Positions 9,775 through 17,337 of a DNA stretch of 27,691 nt are shown one piece after another (within the stretch, counting starts at the first letter, position 1; every line of letters begins with the position of its first letter). A program made the position numbers and the translations under genes. Source of the stretch: Actinomycetota bacterium (GTDB lineage Bacteria; Actinomycetota; Acidimicrobiia; IMCC26256; JACDBD01); contig JACDBD010000417.1 in assembly GCA_013695115.1 (NCBI GenBank), positions 1-27,691 of the forward strand, written 5' to 3'. Under the pieces are notes generated by a model that was not told the DNA's origin, searched no databases, and saw only the letters and a program-made list of their open reading frames with translations.

Positions 9775-10587
9775 CTACGAAGCGGGAGGGACGGACGCCG
9801 GCGCGGTGGTCGTCGCCGGGTCCGCCGTCGTCTCCTTGATCGTGACCTTCCTCAAGAGGACGACCTTCGTCGGGGGGCCGTCGCCGCCCTCGGGCGCGAA
9901 CGACTCGATCTTCTGCGCCACCTTCAATCCCTTCGACACCTGGCCCAGTACCGCGTACTGGTAGGGCTCGGTGTTGAGGGTGGTGAGCTCCTCGCCCTGA
10001 CTCGTGATGACGAAGAACTGCGAGCCGGTGGTCCCGGCGGCAGCATCACCGGACTTCGCCATCGCCACCGAGCCCACCGAGTAACCGATGCCCGGCGCCG
10101 GCACCTCCCCTTGGAGCTCGTAGCCGGGGCCGCCGCTGCCGTCGGTGGCGGGGGCGCCGCCCTGGATCACGAAGTTCTTGGCGGCCCGGTGGAACGACGT
10201 GTCGTCGTAGAAACCCTGCCGCGCCAGGAACACGAAGTTGTTCACGACCGTCGGGGCCTGGGCGGTGTCGAGGAGGATCGTGATCTTCCCGCACGACGTG
10301 TCCAACACCGCGGTGTACAGCGTGGTCGGCACGATCTCGGTCGCGGGCGCGGCCGTGAACGGCGGCGTCTTCGGAGCGGGCGCCTCGACGTCGTCGCACG
10401 TGATCGCGGCGGCTTCGTCGTCCCGGGTGATCTGGAGGAAGAGGAAGAGGCCGACGAGGGGCAGGAGGAGGAGTCCCACGTTGCGCGCGGTCTTGAGAGT
10501 CCTGCGGCGCCTGGCCGCGGCCATCTCCGCCTCACGCCGCGCCTCGCGGTTGAGGCGCTGGCGTTCGCGCTTGGCGGCTTTGGACAC
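9775..10587 (-). CDS. Membrane-anchored cyclophilin-type peptidyl-prolyl isomerase
   Basis: Catalyses cis-trans isomerisation of X-Pro bonds, probably outside the membrane. From GTG 10587 the 270-residue protein has a highly basic N-terminus ([18 protein letters not shown]), one TM helix ([18 protein letters not shown], about residues 40-57), a short Pro/Ala-rich linker and a cyclophilin domain. The domain shows [17 protein letters not shown] (equivalent to FHRIIPGFMCQGG), [20 protein letters not shown] and FFVITSQ. The catalytic Arg, Phe and Gln equivalents are visible; the tryptophan of the cyclosporin site is not. The tail is Thr/Pro/Ala-rich. A longer frame to 10653 exists, but the GTG giving [12 protein letters not shown] looks best. 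It is divergent from aspartokinase, with about 70 bases between. Similar anchored cyclophilins are common in actinobacteria. Confidence 0.88.
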   Translation of the reverse strand: MSKAAKRERQRLNREARREAEMAAARRRRTLKTARNVGLLLLPLVGLFLFLQITRDDEAAAITCDDVEAPAPKTPPFTAAPATEIVPTTLYTAVLDTSCGKITILLDTAQAPTVVNNFVFLARQGFYDDTSFHRAAKNFVIQGGAPATDGSGGPGYELQGEVPAPGIGYSVGSVAMAKSGDAAAGTTGSQFFVITSQGEELTTLNTEPYQYAVLGQVSKGLKVAQKIESFAPEGGDGPPTKVVLLRKVTIKETTADPATTTAPASVPPAS

Positions 10588-10655
10588 GGCGGGTGAGTCT
10601 AGAGGGCACGCAAATGGGTCGGGGTTGCGCGACCCCACTGGTACCGTGCGCAAGC

Positions 10656-11888
10656 GTGAGCCTGCTGGTGCAGAAGTTCGGCGGCACGTCGGTGGTGGAC
10701 GCCGATCGCATCAAGGCGGTGGCCGACCACATCGTCCGCACCCGTAGGGAGGGTGACGACGTGGTGGTGGTCGTTTCGGCCATGGGCCGCACGACCGACG
10801 AGCTCGAACGCCTCGCCCACGAGGTCTCGCCCGCCCCCGCGCCCCGCGAGATGGACATGCTCCTCACCGCCGGGGAGCGCATCTCCATCTCGCTGCTGTG
10901 CATGGCCCTGATCGACCGCTCGCAGCGGGCGGTTTCGTTCACGGGCTCGCAGGCCGGGATCGTCACCGACACCAGCCACGGCAAGGCCAAGATCGTCGAG
11001 GTCCGGGCGGATCGCATCCGGGACGCGGTGGCCGCCGGCGACGTCGCGGTGGTCGCGGGATTCCAGGGCGTCTCCACCGCCCGCGACGTCACCACCCTGG
11101 GCCGGGGCGGGTCCGACACGACCGCGGTCGCCCTGGCGGCGGTGCTCGGCGCCCGGGCATGCGAGATCTACACCGACGTGGCCGGCGTCTACACCGCCGA
11201 CCCTCGAATCGTCCCCGAAGCCCGGATCCTGCCGCGCCTCTCGTACGAGGAGATGCTCGACATGTCGGCCACCGGGGGGAGGGTGCTCGCCCTGCGCTCG
11301 GTGGAGTTCGCGCGCAACCATGGCGTGCCCGTCCACGTCCGTTCGAGCTTTACCTGGCAGCCTGGAACCTGGGTTGAGGAGGAAGATCCCAGCATGGAAC
11401 AGGCGATCATCTCCGGCGTCACCCACGACTCGTCGGAGGCGAAGATCACGATCCAGCAGGTGCCCGACCGCCCCGGGGTCGCGGCCACGATTTTCCGCGC
11501 CCTCGCCGACGAGCTCGTCAACGTCGACATGATCGTGCAGAACGTGTCCAACGTCTCCCAGCACACCGACGTGTCGTTCACGGTGCCGAAGGAAGACCTT
11601 CCCCGCGCGCTGCGGGTCATGGAGAAGGTGCAGGCGGAGATCGCCGCCGCCGGCCTGAGCCACGATCCCGCCATCGGCCGGGTGTCGCTGGTGGGCGCGG
11701 GGATGAAGTCCCATCCCGGGGTGGCGGCGCAGATGTTCGAGGTGTTGGCGAGCGAGGGCATCAACATCGAGATGATCAGCACGTCGGCCATCCGGATTTC
11801 GTGCGTCGTGTCCGAGACCGACGTCGAGAAGGCGGTGCGGGCGTTGCACCGCGCGTTCCAGCTCGAAGACGTCGGCGGGGAGGCCTGA
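10656..11888 (+). CDS. lysC: Aspartokinase (alpha subunit, LysC type)
   Basis: ATP-dependent phosphorylation of aspartate, the first step toward lysine, threonine and methionine. The 410-residue protein starts [19 protein letters not shown], the kinase signature, with [14 protein letters not shown] and [13 protein letters not shown] further on and two C-terminal ACT domains (about 255-410; [32 protein letters not shown]), implying feedback control by amino acids. GTG 10656 is preferred over the frame-extending start at 10593, since the kinase fold begins directly there and TACCGT lies 8 bases upstream as a possible leaderless -10. An internal start at 11394 can give a separate beta subunit. 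The next gene, asd, begins one base after the stop, forming the usual lysC-asd operon. Confidence 0.95.
   Translation: MSLLVQKFGGTSVVDADRIKAVADHIVRTRREGDDVVVVVSAMGRTTDELERLAHEVSPAPAPREMDMLLTAGERISISLLCMALIDRSQRAVSFTGSQAGIVTDTSHGKAKIVEVRADRIRDAVAAGDVAVVAGFQGVSTARDVTTLGRGGSDTTAVALAAVLGARACEIYTDVAGVYTADPRIVPEARILPRLSYEEMLDMSATGGRVLALRSVEFARNHGVPVHVRSSFTWQPGTWVEEEDPSMEQAIISGVTHDSSEAKITIQQVPDRPGVAATIFRALADELVNVDMIVQNVSNVSQHTDVSFTVPKEDLPRALRVMEKVQAEIAAAGLSHDPAIGRVSLVGAGMKSHPGVAAQMFEVLASEGINIEMISTSAIRISCVVSETDVEKAVRALHRAFQLEDVGGEA
11394..11888 (+). CDS. lysC: Aspartokinase beta subunit from internal in-frame start
   Basis: An in-frame ATG at 11394 is preceded by GAGGAGGAAG (11376-11385), among the best Shine-Dalgarno matches in the window, about 10 bases upstream. 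The 164-residue product begins [20 protein letters not shown] and comprises just the two ACT regulatory domains. In Corynebacterium and Bacillus, lysC likewise yields a beta subunit from an internal start, giving an alpha2beta2 enzyme. The corynebacterial beta subunit begins with a very similar MEEAVLTGVATDKSEAKVT segment (from memory). It nests wholly in lysC. Confidence 0.65.
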   Translation: MEQAIISGVTHDSSEAKITIQQVPDRPGVAATIFRALADELVNVDMIVQNVSNVSQHTDVSFTVPKEDLPRALRVMEKVQAEIAAAGLSHDPAIGRVSLVGAGMKSHPGVAAQMFEVLASEGINIEMISTSAIRISCVVSETDVEKAVRALHRAFQLEDVGGEA

Positions 11889-11889
11889 C

Positions 11890-12921
11890 GTGCCCCGGGT
11901 CGGCGTGATCGGGGCCACTGGTCTCGTCGGCACCGAGATGCTGCGCGTCCTCGAGGAGCGCGCCTTCCCCGTCGACGAGCTGCGGGTCTTCGCGTCGCCC
12001 CGCTCGGAGGGACGCAAGCTCCCGTTCGCCGGGCACGAGGTCGTGTGCCAGGTGCTGCGCGACGGCTGCTTCGACGGCCTCGACTTCGTCATCGTCGACG
12101 TCGACGATCCGCTCGCGCTCGAGTGCGCGCCCGCGGCCGCGGCGGCGGGCGCCAAGGTCGTCGACAACTCGGCCGCATTCAGAATGGATCCCGACGTGCC
12201 CCTGGTCGTCGCCGAGATCAACCCCGGGGACCTGCGCTCGATGCCGAAGGGCATCGCGTCCTGCCCCAACTGCACGACCATGGTGTTGGTCGTGGGGCTG
12301 GCGCCGCTGCACCGCGCCGCCGGGCTCGAGCGCATGGTCGTGTCGACGTACCAGTCGGTGTCGGGTCACGGCGTCGCCGGGATGCGCGAGCTCGACGAGC
12401 AGTGGACGAAGGGCGCGGGCCAGGCGGATCGGCTGCGCCGCGCCGGTGCGATCGAGGGTGGCGTCGAACCGGGCGAGGTGTGGGACCGTCCGATCGCCGG
12501 CAACGTCATCCCGCTCGCGGGCTCGATGCGCGCGGCGGGCTACACGTCCGAAGAGGTGAAGCTGGTCGACGAGAGTCGCAAGATCCTCCACGCACCCGAG
12601 CTCGCAGTGAGCGTCACGTGTGTGCGCGTGCCCGTGTACGTCGGGCACGCCATGACCGCGAACCTGCGCTTCTCGCGGCCGATGGCAGCCGGGGAGGCCG
12701 CCGAGCTGCTGGCGGACGCGCCCGGCGTCCAGCTCGTCGACGGTGGCAACGGCCATCCCACGCCGCTCGAATCGGCCGGCATCGACCCCGTGCTGGTGGG
12801 CCGGATCCGGGAGGACCCGTCCGAGCCCGGCAGCCTCAACCTCTGGGTCACTGGCGACAATCTCCGCAAGGGCGCCGCCCTCAACTCGGTGCAGATGGCC
12901 GAGCTCTTGCTCGAGGGCTGA
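11890..12921 (+). CDS. asd: Aspartate-semialdehyde dehydrogenase
   Basis: NADPH-dependent reduction of aspartyl phosphate to aspartate semialdehyde, second step of the Lys/Thr/Met pathway. The 343-residue protein has the Rossmann motif GVIGATGLVGTEM at the N-terminus, VDNSAAFRMDPDVPLVVAEI, the catalytic cysteine C128 in SCPNCTTM, STYQSVSGHGVAGM, and a His-containing VGHAMTANLRF toward the C-terminus. Length and motifs are normal for the bacterial enzyme. The GTG start at 11890 lies one base after the lysC stop, so the two genes are translationally close and surely co-transcribed. Directly after its stop lies a decayed GGDEF fragment rather than another pathway gene. Confidence 0.95.
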   Translation: MPRVGVIGATGLVGTEMLRVLEERAFPVDELRVFASPRSEGRKLPFAGHEVVCQVLRDGCFDGLDFVIVDVDDPLALECAPAAAAAGAKVVDNSAAFRMDPDVPLVVAEINPGDLRSMPKGIASCPNCTTMVLVVGLAPLHRAAGLERMVVSTYQSVSGHGVAGMRELDEQWTKGAGQADRLRRAGAIEGGVEPGEVWDRPIAGNVIPLAGSMRAAGYTSEEVKLVDESRKILHAPELAVSVTCVRVPVYVGHAMTANLRFSRPMAAGEAAELLADAPGVQLVDGGNGHPTPLESAGIDPVLVGRIREDPSEPGSLNLWVTGDNLRKGAALNSVQMAELLLEG

Positions 12922-12924
12922 GAA

Positions 12925-13313
12925 CCCCGCCAGCCAGGCCGAAGGGAACGACCGCTACGGCCACCAGGGTGGGGATGAAGCGCTACGCCGTATCGCCGAC
13001 GCGATGCGTTCGGTCAGCCGCAACATCGACTGCGTCTCCCGCTACAGCGGTGAGGAGTTCGCAATGGTGCTGGTGCGCGCGGACGTGGGCGGCGCCCAGG
13101 ATGTGCTCCGCCGCCTCCAGCGGGGCCTGGCGGTCGAACGAGGTCACCACCTTCTCGGCCAGGGTGCGGTCCACCGCACCGGCGAGAGCGTCCGGCAACC
13201 CTCGCCCGCGCCGACGGCGCCCTCTACGAGGCCAAGGCCACCGGCCGCAACCGGGTCGAGGTGGCGCGCAGCGAGATCGCCAACGTCACCCCGCTGCCCC
13301 GGGCGGTCGGCTG
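12925..13313 (+). pseudogene. Remnant of a GGDEF (diguanylate cyclase) domain
   Basis: Right after asd, one frame reads GNDRYGHQGGDEALRRIADA, then SRNIDCVSRYSGEEFAMVLV and DVLRRLQRGLA (to about 13133). This is the core of a GGDEF domain with signature SGEEF instead of GG(D/E)EF. The tail ARADGALYEAKATGRNRVEV, the usual GGDEF ending, is in another frame (from about 13200, stop at 13313). Between them the reading passes through at least two frame changes (TTFSA in one frame, GAVHRTGESV in another). The 5' half, including the D-x-FK segment and any sensor domain, is missing. It cannot make a functional cyclase. Its 3' end overlaps the convergent DUF983 gene by 28 bases. Confidence 0.8.
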
Positions 13314-13705
13314 ATGGCCCGCGACGGATCCATGATCAGCTCGACCGCCGCCCACGTCGACGCCGCGAACGGGTAGAAGACGAGCGGCCCGCCCAGCGCG
13401 ACCACCAGCCCGACCGCGAACACGGGCAGCAACGGGACATCGCCGCCGGTCGCGGCCATCGCGAAGATGTAGCCGATCAGAGTGAGGAACAGCAGACCCT
13501 CACTGACAGCGAAGTTGAGGACCCACACGCCGAGGAAGAAGCCCTCCTCGGCCGCGAACTCGTACTCGCACGAGGGGCACCGCTCGCGCAGCCGGAGATA
13601 GGTCCGGAAAATGCCGCGACTGCCGCAGCGAGGGCAGTGCCTCAGCAGTGAGCGGGCGATCCGACGCAGCGGTGTCGCGGAGGTCGCCGCCGAGACGGGG
13701 CGCAC
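13286..13705 (-). CDS. DUF983 family zinc-ribbon membrane protein
   Basis: A 139-residue protein of unknown function. An N-terminal zinc-ribbon-like region has two CxxC pairs, HCPRCGSR (C24, C27) and RCPSCEYEF (C43, C46), with the typical GIFRTYLRLR between. Two hydrophobic segments follow, about 55-84 (FFLGVWVLNFAVSEGLLFLT) and 92-112, then a short tail with ELIMDPSRA. This layout is that of DUF983. GTG 13705 is preferred: homology starts just after it and TACGTT (13712-13717) with TTGAGC (13733-13738) upstream suits a leaderless promoter. The much longer upstream extension of this frame is antisense to the channel gene and is rejected. It is divergent from the potassium channel gene. Confidence 0.75.
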   Translation of the reverse strand: MRPVSAATSATPLRRIARSLLRHCPRCGSRGIFRTYLRLRERCPSCEYEFAAEEGFFLGVWVLNFAVSEGLLFLTLIGYIFAMAATGGDVPLLPVFAVGLVVALGGPLVFYPFAASTWAAVELIMDPSRAISRPPGAAG

Positions 13706-13711
13706 GAGTCG

Positions 13712-13738
13712 AACGTACCGTCGCGCTCGGGTGCTCAA
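13712..13738 (-). promoter_or_regulatory. Candidate promoter of DUF983 gene (TTGAGC / TACGTT)
   Basis: Reading the minus strand, TTGAGC (13738-13733) and TACGTT (13717-13712) are separated by 15 bases, and the -10 ends 6 bases before GTG 13705. The spacer is shorter than ideal, but the position suits a leaderless message. Confidence 0.35.
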
Positions 13739-13752
13739 ACGGCAGCGGCCGC

Positions 13753-13758
13753 TAGCCT
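13753..13758 (+). promoter_or_regulatory. Candidate -10 (TAGCCT) for leaderless channel gene
   Basis: TAGCCT ends 7 bases before GTG 13766, with no Shine-Dalgarno between. No clear -35 is seen at the expected distance. Confidence 0.35.
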
Positions 13759-13765
13759 GCCCGCG

Positions 13766-14774
13766 GTGGCCGAATGGCGACGCTTGGGGTTCGCGATCGG
13801 CGCCCTCGTCGCGGTCACGGCGGCCGGCACGATCGGGTACGTCGTTCTCGGCTTCACGCCGCTCGACGCGCTCTACCAGACCGTCACCACCGTCACAACG
13901 GTGGGCTTTCGAGAGGTCGAGCCGCTCTCGGCGACGGGCAAGGTCTTCACCATCGCGGTCATCGTCGTCGGCGTAGGGACCGCGCTGTACACGTTCGGCG
14001 TCGTCATCGAGACACTGCTCGAGGACCGGCTGCCAGAAGTGTTCGGGAGGCGTCGTATGGAACGCAGGATCGCAGCGATGAGCGGCCACGTCATCGTCTG
14101 TGGCTGGGGTCGGGTCGGGCCGGGCCATTGCGCGAGAGCTCGTGGCGATGGACACCGAGGCGGTCGTGATCGACAACGACCCGGATCGGCTCCAAGGCCT
14201 ACCGCATCCCGTTCTGCTCGGTGACGCCACCGAGGACGACGTGCTCGAGCGAGCGGGCGTGCGTCGGGCGCGTGCTCTCGTCGCCGCCTTGAGCACCGAT
14301 GCCGGCAACCTGTTCGTGACCATCAGCGCCCGGGCTCTGCGGCCCGAGCTGTTCATCGTGGCCCGCGTGCGGGTGGAGGTGAACGAGGACAAGCTGCGGC
14401 GCGCCGGCGCCGACCGGGTCGTGAACCCGCAGAGCATCGGCGGCGCCCGCATGGCCGCGTTCGTGCTCCAGCCCCATGTCACCGAGTTTCTCGACGTGGT
14501 GATGCACGACCGTGACATCGAGTTCCGACTCGAGGAGGTTCCGGTTCCGGAAGGCTCGCCGATCGCGGGTTCGAGCATCCGCGACGCCCACGTCCGCGAT
14601 CGGACGGGGGCGCTGGTTTTGGCGCTGCGCGACCGCGGCGGCGCGTTCACGACGAATCCCTCACCCGAGACCGTGATCCACGCCGGGCAGGTCGTGATCG
14701 CGATCGGCATGCCTGACGACCTCGACGCCCTCGAGCGACTCGTCGCCGGTCAGACGCCCCGCCTGCCGCGGTGA
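13766..14774 (+). pseudogene. Two-TM potassium channel with RCK (TrkA-N/TrkA-C) domain, frameshifted
   Basis: The first frame (13766 onward) encodes TM1 (FAIGALVAVTAAGTIGYVVL), a pore loop with selectivity-filter sequence TVTTVGF (T45-V46-G47-F48), TM2 (FTIAVIVVGVGTALYTFGVV) and the first strand of a RCK domain, HVIVCGWGRVG. The Rossmann fold continues in the next frame as RAIARELVAMDTEAVVIDND and runs to the stop at 14774 with a TrkA-C domain (about 14510-14760). One surplus G in the run at 14117-14119 explains the break: removing it restores GWGRVGRAIAREL. Both halves otherwise look well preserved, so this is either a very recent mutation or a sequencing/assembly error. As written, translation ends at 14224 with a scrambled tail, leaving a channel with no gating domain. 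Intact, it would be a MthK-like K+ channel. Confidence 0.85.
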
Positions 14775-14820
14775 CGGGTGTCAGCGTTTCGACCGCTTGG
14801 GCCTCGGGGAGAAGTTCGGC

Positions 14821-15168
14821 GTGACCGGTGATGCGGGGCCAGGATCGACGCGGGCCCGTTTCTCCGCGTCGGTCGAACGGGTCGATCAGCAGCGACCCGT
14901 CGTGTGGCTCATGGGTGAGTTGGACATGAGCACAGCGCCGGCCCTGCGCAGCATCCTCGATACGGTCCCCGGCGCGGTCACCCTGGAATGCGGTGATCTG
15001 GAGTTCATCGATTCGAGCGGGCTGGCACTGATCGTCAAGGCACACAGCCAGCGCCACGGCGAGCTTGAGCTTCGCAACCTGCGTCCGTTCGCTCGCGAAT
15101 TCTTCGAGATCACCGGCCTAGCGTCACTGCTGGCCGTGGATCGTGGTCCCGCTGAATCGGTTTCGTAA
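14821..15168 (+). CDS. STAS-domain anti-sigma factor antagonist (SpoIIAA/RsbV-like)
   Basis: A 115-residue STAS domain: VVWLMGELDMSTAPALRSIL (about 27-46), TLECGDLEFIDSSGLALIV (about 54-72) and RPFAREFFEITGLASLL. The phosphorylatable serine would be Ser65 or Ser66 in DSSGL. Such proteins bind an anti-sigma kinase to free a sigma factor. GTG 14821 is preferred to TTG 14797 because GGGGAGAAG lies upstream at usable distance. A RsbW-like gene begins 6 bases after its stop, the expected partner, though that partner looks catalytically degenerate. No sigma factor gene is in the window. The channel gene lies 46 bases upstream on the same strand. Confidence 0.82.
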   Translation: MTGDAGPGSTRARFSASVERVDQQRPVVWLMGELDMSTAPALRSILDTVPGAVTLECGDLEFIDSSGLALIVKAHSQRHGELELRNLRPFAREFFEITGLASLLAVDRGPAESVS

Positions 15169-15174
15169 CCGCCC

Positions 15175-15582
15175 GTGCCGGGAACGCGTGAGTACGTGAC
15201 GGACCCTGTGCCAGGCGCACACGTGATCCTGGACGGATCCCCGGCGGCACCAGGAGAAGCCCGGGAGTTGATCGTCGAGGCCCTCGCTTCTGCGCCCGCG
15301 AGGGCGGTGGCGGTGGCCGAGTTGTTGGCGAGTGAGCTCGTCGCAGCCGCGGTGCGGCACGGTTCACCCCGGCTCGCGTTCGCGGTGCACCGCCAAGGTG
15401 ATTCGGCACGGATCGAAGTCGCGGAACAGACCGCCGAGGTCGACAAGGCTGCGATTGCAGCGATTGACCCGGCTCCTGAGGAGGAGTGGAGCACCCGGAT
15501 TCTGGAAGCCTTAGCCCGCCGCCACGGCCGCGAGATGCGCAGTGACGGCATGATGACCTGGGTGGAGATCGACATCCGCTGA
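15175..15582 (+). CDS. RsbW-like anti-sigma HATPase domain, degenerate
   Basis: A 135-residue protein whose layout follows anti-sigma factor ATPases: an N-terminal strand (AHVILDGSPAAPGEAREL), the N-box-like helix LLASELVAAAVRHGSP, strand LAFAVHRQGDSARIEVAEQ and a C-terminal strand TWVEIDI. In active members the helix reads SELVTNAVRHG, with an Asn that coordinates Mg; here it is Ala58. The D-box (usually V-x-D-x-G) reads EVAEQTAEV, and no glycine-rich G-box is seen before RILEALARRHG. ATP binding and kinase activity are therefore doubtful. It starts 6 bases after the STAS gene and is likely co-translated, suggesting a phosphorylation-independent pair. GTG 15175 is uncertain; GTG 15196 is possible. 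Confidence 0.65.
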   Translation: MPGTREYVTDPVPGAHVILDGSPAAPGEARELIVEALASAPARAVAVAELLASELVAAAVRHGSPRLAFAVHRQGDSARIEVAEQTAEVDKAAIAAIDPAPEEEWSTRILEALARRHGREMRSDGMMTWVEIDIR

Positions 15583-15596
15583 TCGTTCTTCTGAGT

Positions 15597-15670
15597 CGGG
15601 ACGGCGGGATTTGAACCCGCGACCTCAGCGTCCCGAACGCTGCGCGCTAACCAAACTGCGCTACGTCCCG
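15597..15670 (-). tRNA. tRNA-Pro, anticodon CGG
   Basis: On the minus strand the 74-base gene folds as a full cloverleaf: acceptor stem CGGGACG/CGTCCCG, D-arm GCGCAGTTTGGTTAGCGC, anticodon stem-loop CAGCG-TTCGGGA-CGCTG with anticodon CGG (reads CCG proline codons), and T-arm GCGGGTTCAAATCCCGC. CCA is not encoded. No integrase or repeated attachment site is seen beside it. Confidence 0.97.
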
Positions 15671-15681
15671 AACTGCTCAGT

Positions 15682-16071
15682 CTAGGACCGGGCACCCACC
15701 GGCTCGCCCTCGAGTAGTTGCTTGGCAGCCCGGCGGAGGATGCCGGCGTCGATCGGCTTGACCAGTTCGGCGTCGACGTCGGCGCGCTTGGCCAGGAACC
15801 GGTCGGCCTCGCGGTCGAGCAGTAGCAGGATCTTCGAGCGCGGCAGCCGGCCGGCCGACTCCTCCAGGCGCAGATCGATCGCGACCGCGACTCCGCCCAT
15901 GTTGCCGATCTGAAGGTCGAGGATCACCAGGTCGGGCTGCTCCCGCGCCACCGCGTCGCGTACGTCCTGCCCGCGGGTGACCTCCACGACCTCCTGGCCC
16001 GGTGAGACGAACGCCGACCGCACCTGGTCGCGGACCCACTCGGCGTCGGCGGCGACGATGATCGTGCTCAT
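15682..16071 (-). CDS. Stand-alone response-regulator receiver-like protein
   Basis: A 129-residue single receiver (REC) domain with no output domain. The phospho-acceptor site is Asp52 in PDLVILDLQIGNMGG, and the conserved lysine is K105 in ELVKPID. The N-terminal acidic pair is reduced to IVAADAEW, and the usual Thr/Ser after strand 4 is replaced (ILLLLD), so phosphorylation behaviour may be atypical. ATG 16071 begins right at the first strand; a TAGGTT -10 lies 8 bases upstream, suggesting its own leaderless transcript even though the ATPase gene ends only 12 bases away. It is followed by tRNA-Pro. No histidine kinase is near. It could be a partner for a distant phosphorelay or a non-phosphorylated adaptor. 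Confidence 0.78.
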   Translation of the reverse strand: MSTIIVAADAEWVRDQVRSAFVSPGQEVVEVTRGQDVRDAVAREQPDLVILDLQIGNMGGVAVAIDLRLEESAGRLPRSKILLLLDREADRFLAKRADVDAELVKPIDAGILRRAAKQLLEGEPVGARS

Positions 16072-16079
16072 CGGCGGCG

Positions 16080-16085
16080 AACCTA
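16080..16085 (-). promoter_or_regulatory. Candidate -10 (TAGGTT) for leaderless receiver gene
   Basis: On the minus strand TAGGTT ends 8 bases before ATG 16071 and overlaps the TAG stop of the upstream ATPase gene (16083-16085). No Shine-Dalgarno separates it from the start. Confidence 0.4.
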
Positions 16086-17252
16086 GCCTGCAGCTCGCGC
16101 CGGGGCGCCCCCGGACGCGAACACGTGCCGGCCGACTTCGGACAGCGCGTCGAAGTCGTACACGTCGCGGGCCAGGAACGGCACGTACGTCACCGCCGCA
16201 TCCTCGACCCGTGCCTTCATGCCCTCGAACTGGCCCCGTTCTCGCTCCGAGACCTCCTGGAAGTCGGCCAGGTTGGAGTACAGGGCGGTCAACCGCTCGG
16301 CCGCGCCGTGCCGCTCGGGATCGCCGTCCGTCGTCGCCAACGTCGCCGCCCGCGCCCGCAGACCCTCGGGCCGTTCCTCGCCGAAGCGGGGGTGCACCCG
16401 GTTCACGATCAGGGCGTCGACGGGCAGGTCGCTCTCGGCCAGCTTGCTGGCGAAGAACGTGGCCTCGTCGACCGCGTCCCGCCGGGGTGATGTCACCAGC
16501 ACGAAGCTGGTCTCCCCGCCCGCCAGCAGCTCGAGCACATGGACGGCGCGGTCACGGAAGCCCTCCTCCATGCCCTCGAACGCGCGGAAGAACGCAACCA
16601 CGTCGTCGATCGCCTCGGCGCCGACCACTTTCGACACCGTCCGCAGGAACGCCTGCACCGCCCGGCCCGCGACCCGCAGGTAGGCCCGGGTCGGCATCAT
16701 CAGCATCCGGAAGATCCGGTTGTCGAGCAGCGAGGTCAGGCGCCGGGGCGCGTCGAGGAAGTCGAGGGCGTGACGCGTGGGCGGCGTGTCGACGACGATC
16801 AACTCGTAGCCGCCCTCCTCGTGGAGCTCGTAGAGCTTCTCCATGGCCATGTACTCCTGCGTGCCCGACAGCGCGCCCGAGATGCTGCGGTAGAAGCGGT
16901 TGTCCAGGATGCGGTCGACCTGCTCGGGATCACCGGAGTACTTCGCCACCAGCCCGTCGAACGTCGACTTGGTGTCGAGCATGAGCGCCGACAACCGGCC
17001 CCCTGCCGGCGCGTTGCCATCGGGGTCCCACAGCCGTCGGTCGATCTCGTGGGCGGTGTTCGACAGCGCATTGAGCCCGAGGGTGTTGGCGAGACGCTTG
17101 GCCGGGTCGATCGTGACGACGACGGCGTTGCGGCCCCGCCGAGCGCCCTCGACCGCGAGCACGGCCGAGACCGTCGTCTTGCCGACCCCGCCGGTCCCGC
17201 AGCACACGACGATGCCGCGCTCGGCGACCAGCTCGGTCAGGTGGTCGCTCAT
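16083..17252 (-). CDS. ArsA/Get3-like ATPase, Rv3680 (BagB)-type
   Basis: A 389-residue SIMIBI ATPase. Walker A is CCGTGGVGKTT (19-27): the P-loop lysine K25 is there, but the family's extra signature lysine (GKGGVGKT) is Thr20. Further marks are VVTIDPAKRLANTLG, DNRFYRSISGALSGTQEYMAMEKLYEL, LIVVDTPPTRHALDFLDAP (switch region) and FVLVTSPRRDAVDEATFF. These match mycobacterial Rv3680 as I recall it, one of the Get3-like pair Rv3679/Rv3680. No arsenite-binding cysteine set is evident, so an arsenical pump role is unlikely. ATG 17252 has GGAAGAGG just upstream. Its partner ends 85 bases upstream on the same strand, so a heteromeric ATPase is likely. Its client is unknown; tail-anchored or membrane-protein handling is only a suggestion from the family. 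Confidence 0.85.
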   Translation of the reverse strand: MSDHLTELVAERGIVVCCGTGGVGKTTVSAVLAVEGARRGRNAVVVTIDPAKRLANTLGLNALSNTAHEIDRRLWDPDGNAPAGGRLSALMLDTKSTFDGLVAKYSGDPEQVDRILDNRFYRSISGALSGTQEYMAMEKLYELHEEGGYELIVVDTPPTRHALDFLDAPRRLTSLLDNRIFRMLMMPTRAYLRVAGRAVQAFLRTVSKVVGAEAIDDVVAFFRAFEGMEEGFRDRAVHVLELLAGGETSFVLVTSPRRDAVDEATFFASKLAESDLPVDALIVNRVHPRFGEERPEGLRARAATLATTDGDPERHGAAERLTALYSNLADFQEVSERERGQFEGMKARVEDAAVTYVPFLARDVYDFDALSEVGRHVFASGGAPARAAG

Positions 17253-17337
17253 CCTCTTCCGCTCCCGGCCCGTCGGGCCGGGCCGCTCGGGCCCCGGCTT
17301 GCTGCGGCGCAGGATACCTGCGCCGCGGTCGCTCGCC

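Noticed and set aside
12983..13198. Minus-strand 71-codon frame over the GGDEF remnant, with protein-like stretch DRTLAEKVV
   Set aside because: The plus strand has unmistakable GGDEF motifs; the minus frame matches nothing I know.
14111..14125. Programmed frameshift in the channel gene
   Set aside because: There is no recognised slippery heptamer or evident downstream stimulator; a simple extra G is the simpler reading.
13706..14710. N-terminal extension of the DUF983 frame antisense to the channel gene
   Set aside because: Family similarity begins only after GTG 13705, and the extension is opposite conserved RCK coding sequence.
15597..15670. tRNA-Pro as an integration site of a mobile element
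   Set aside because: No integrase, no direct repeat of the tRNA end, and no composition change on either side.
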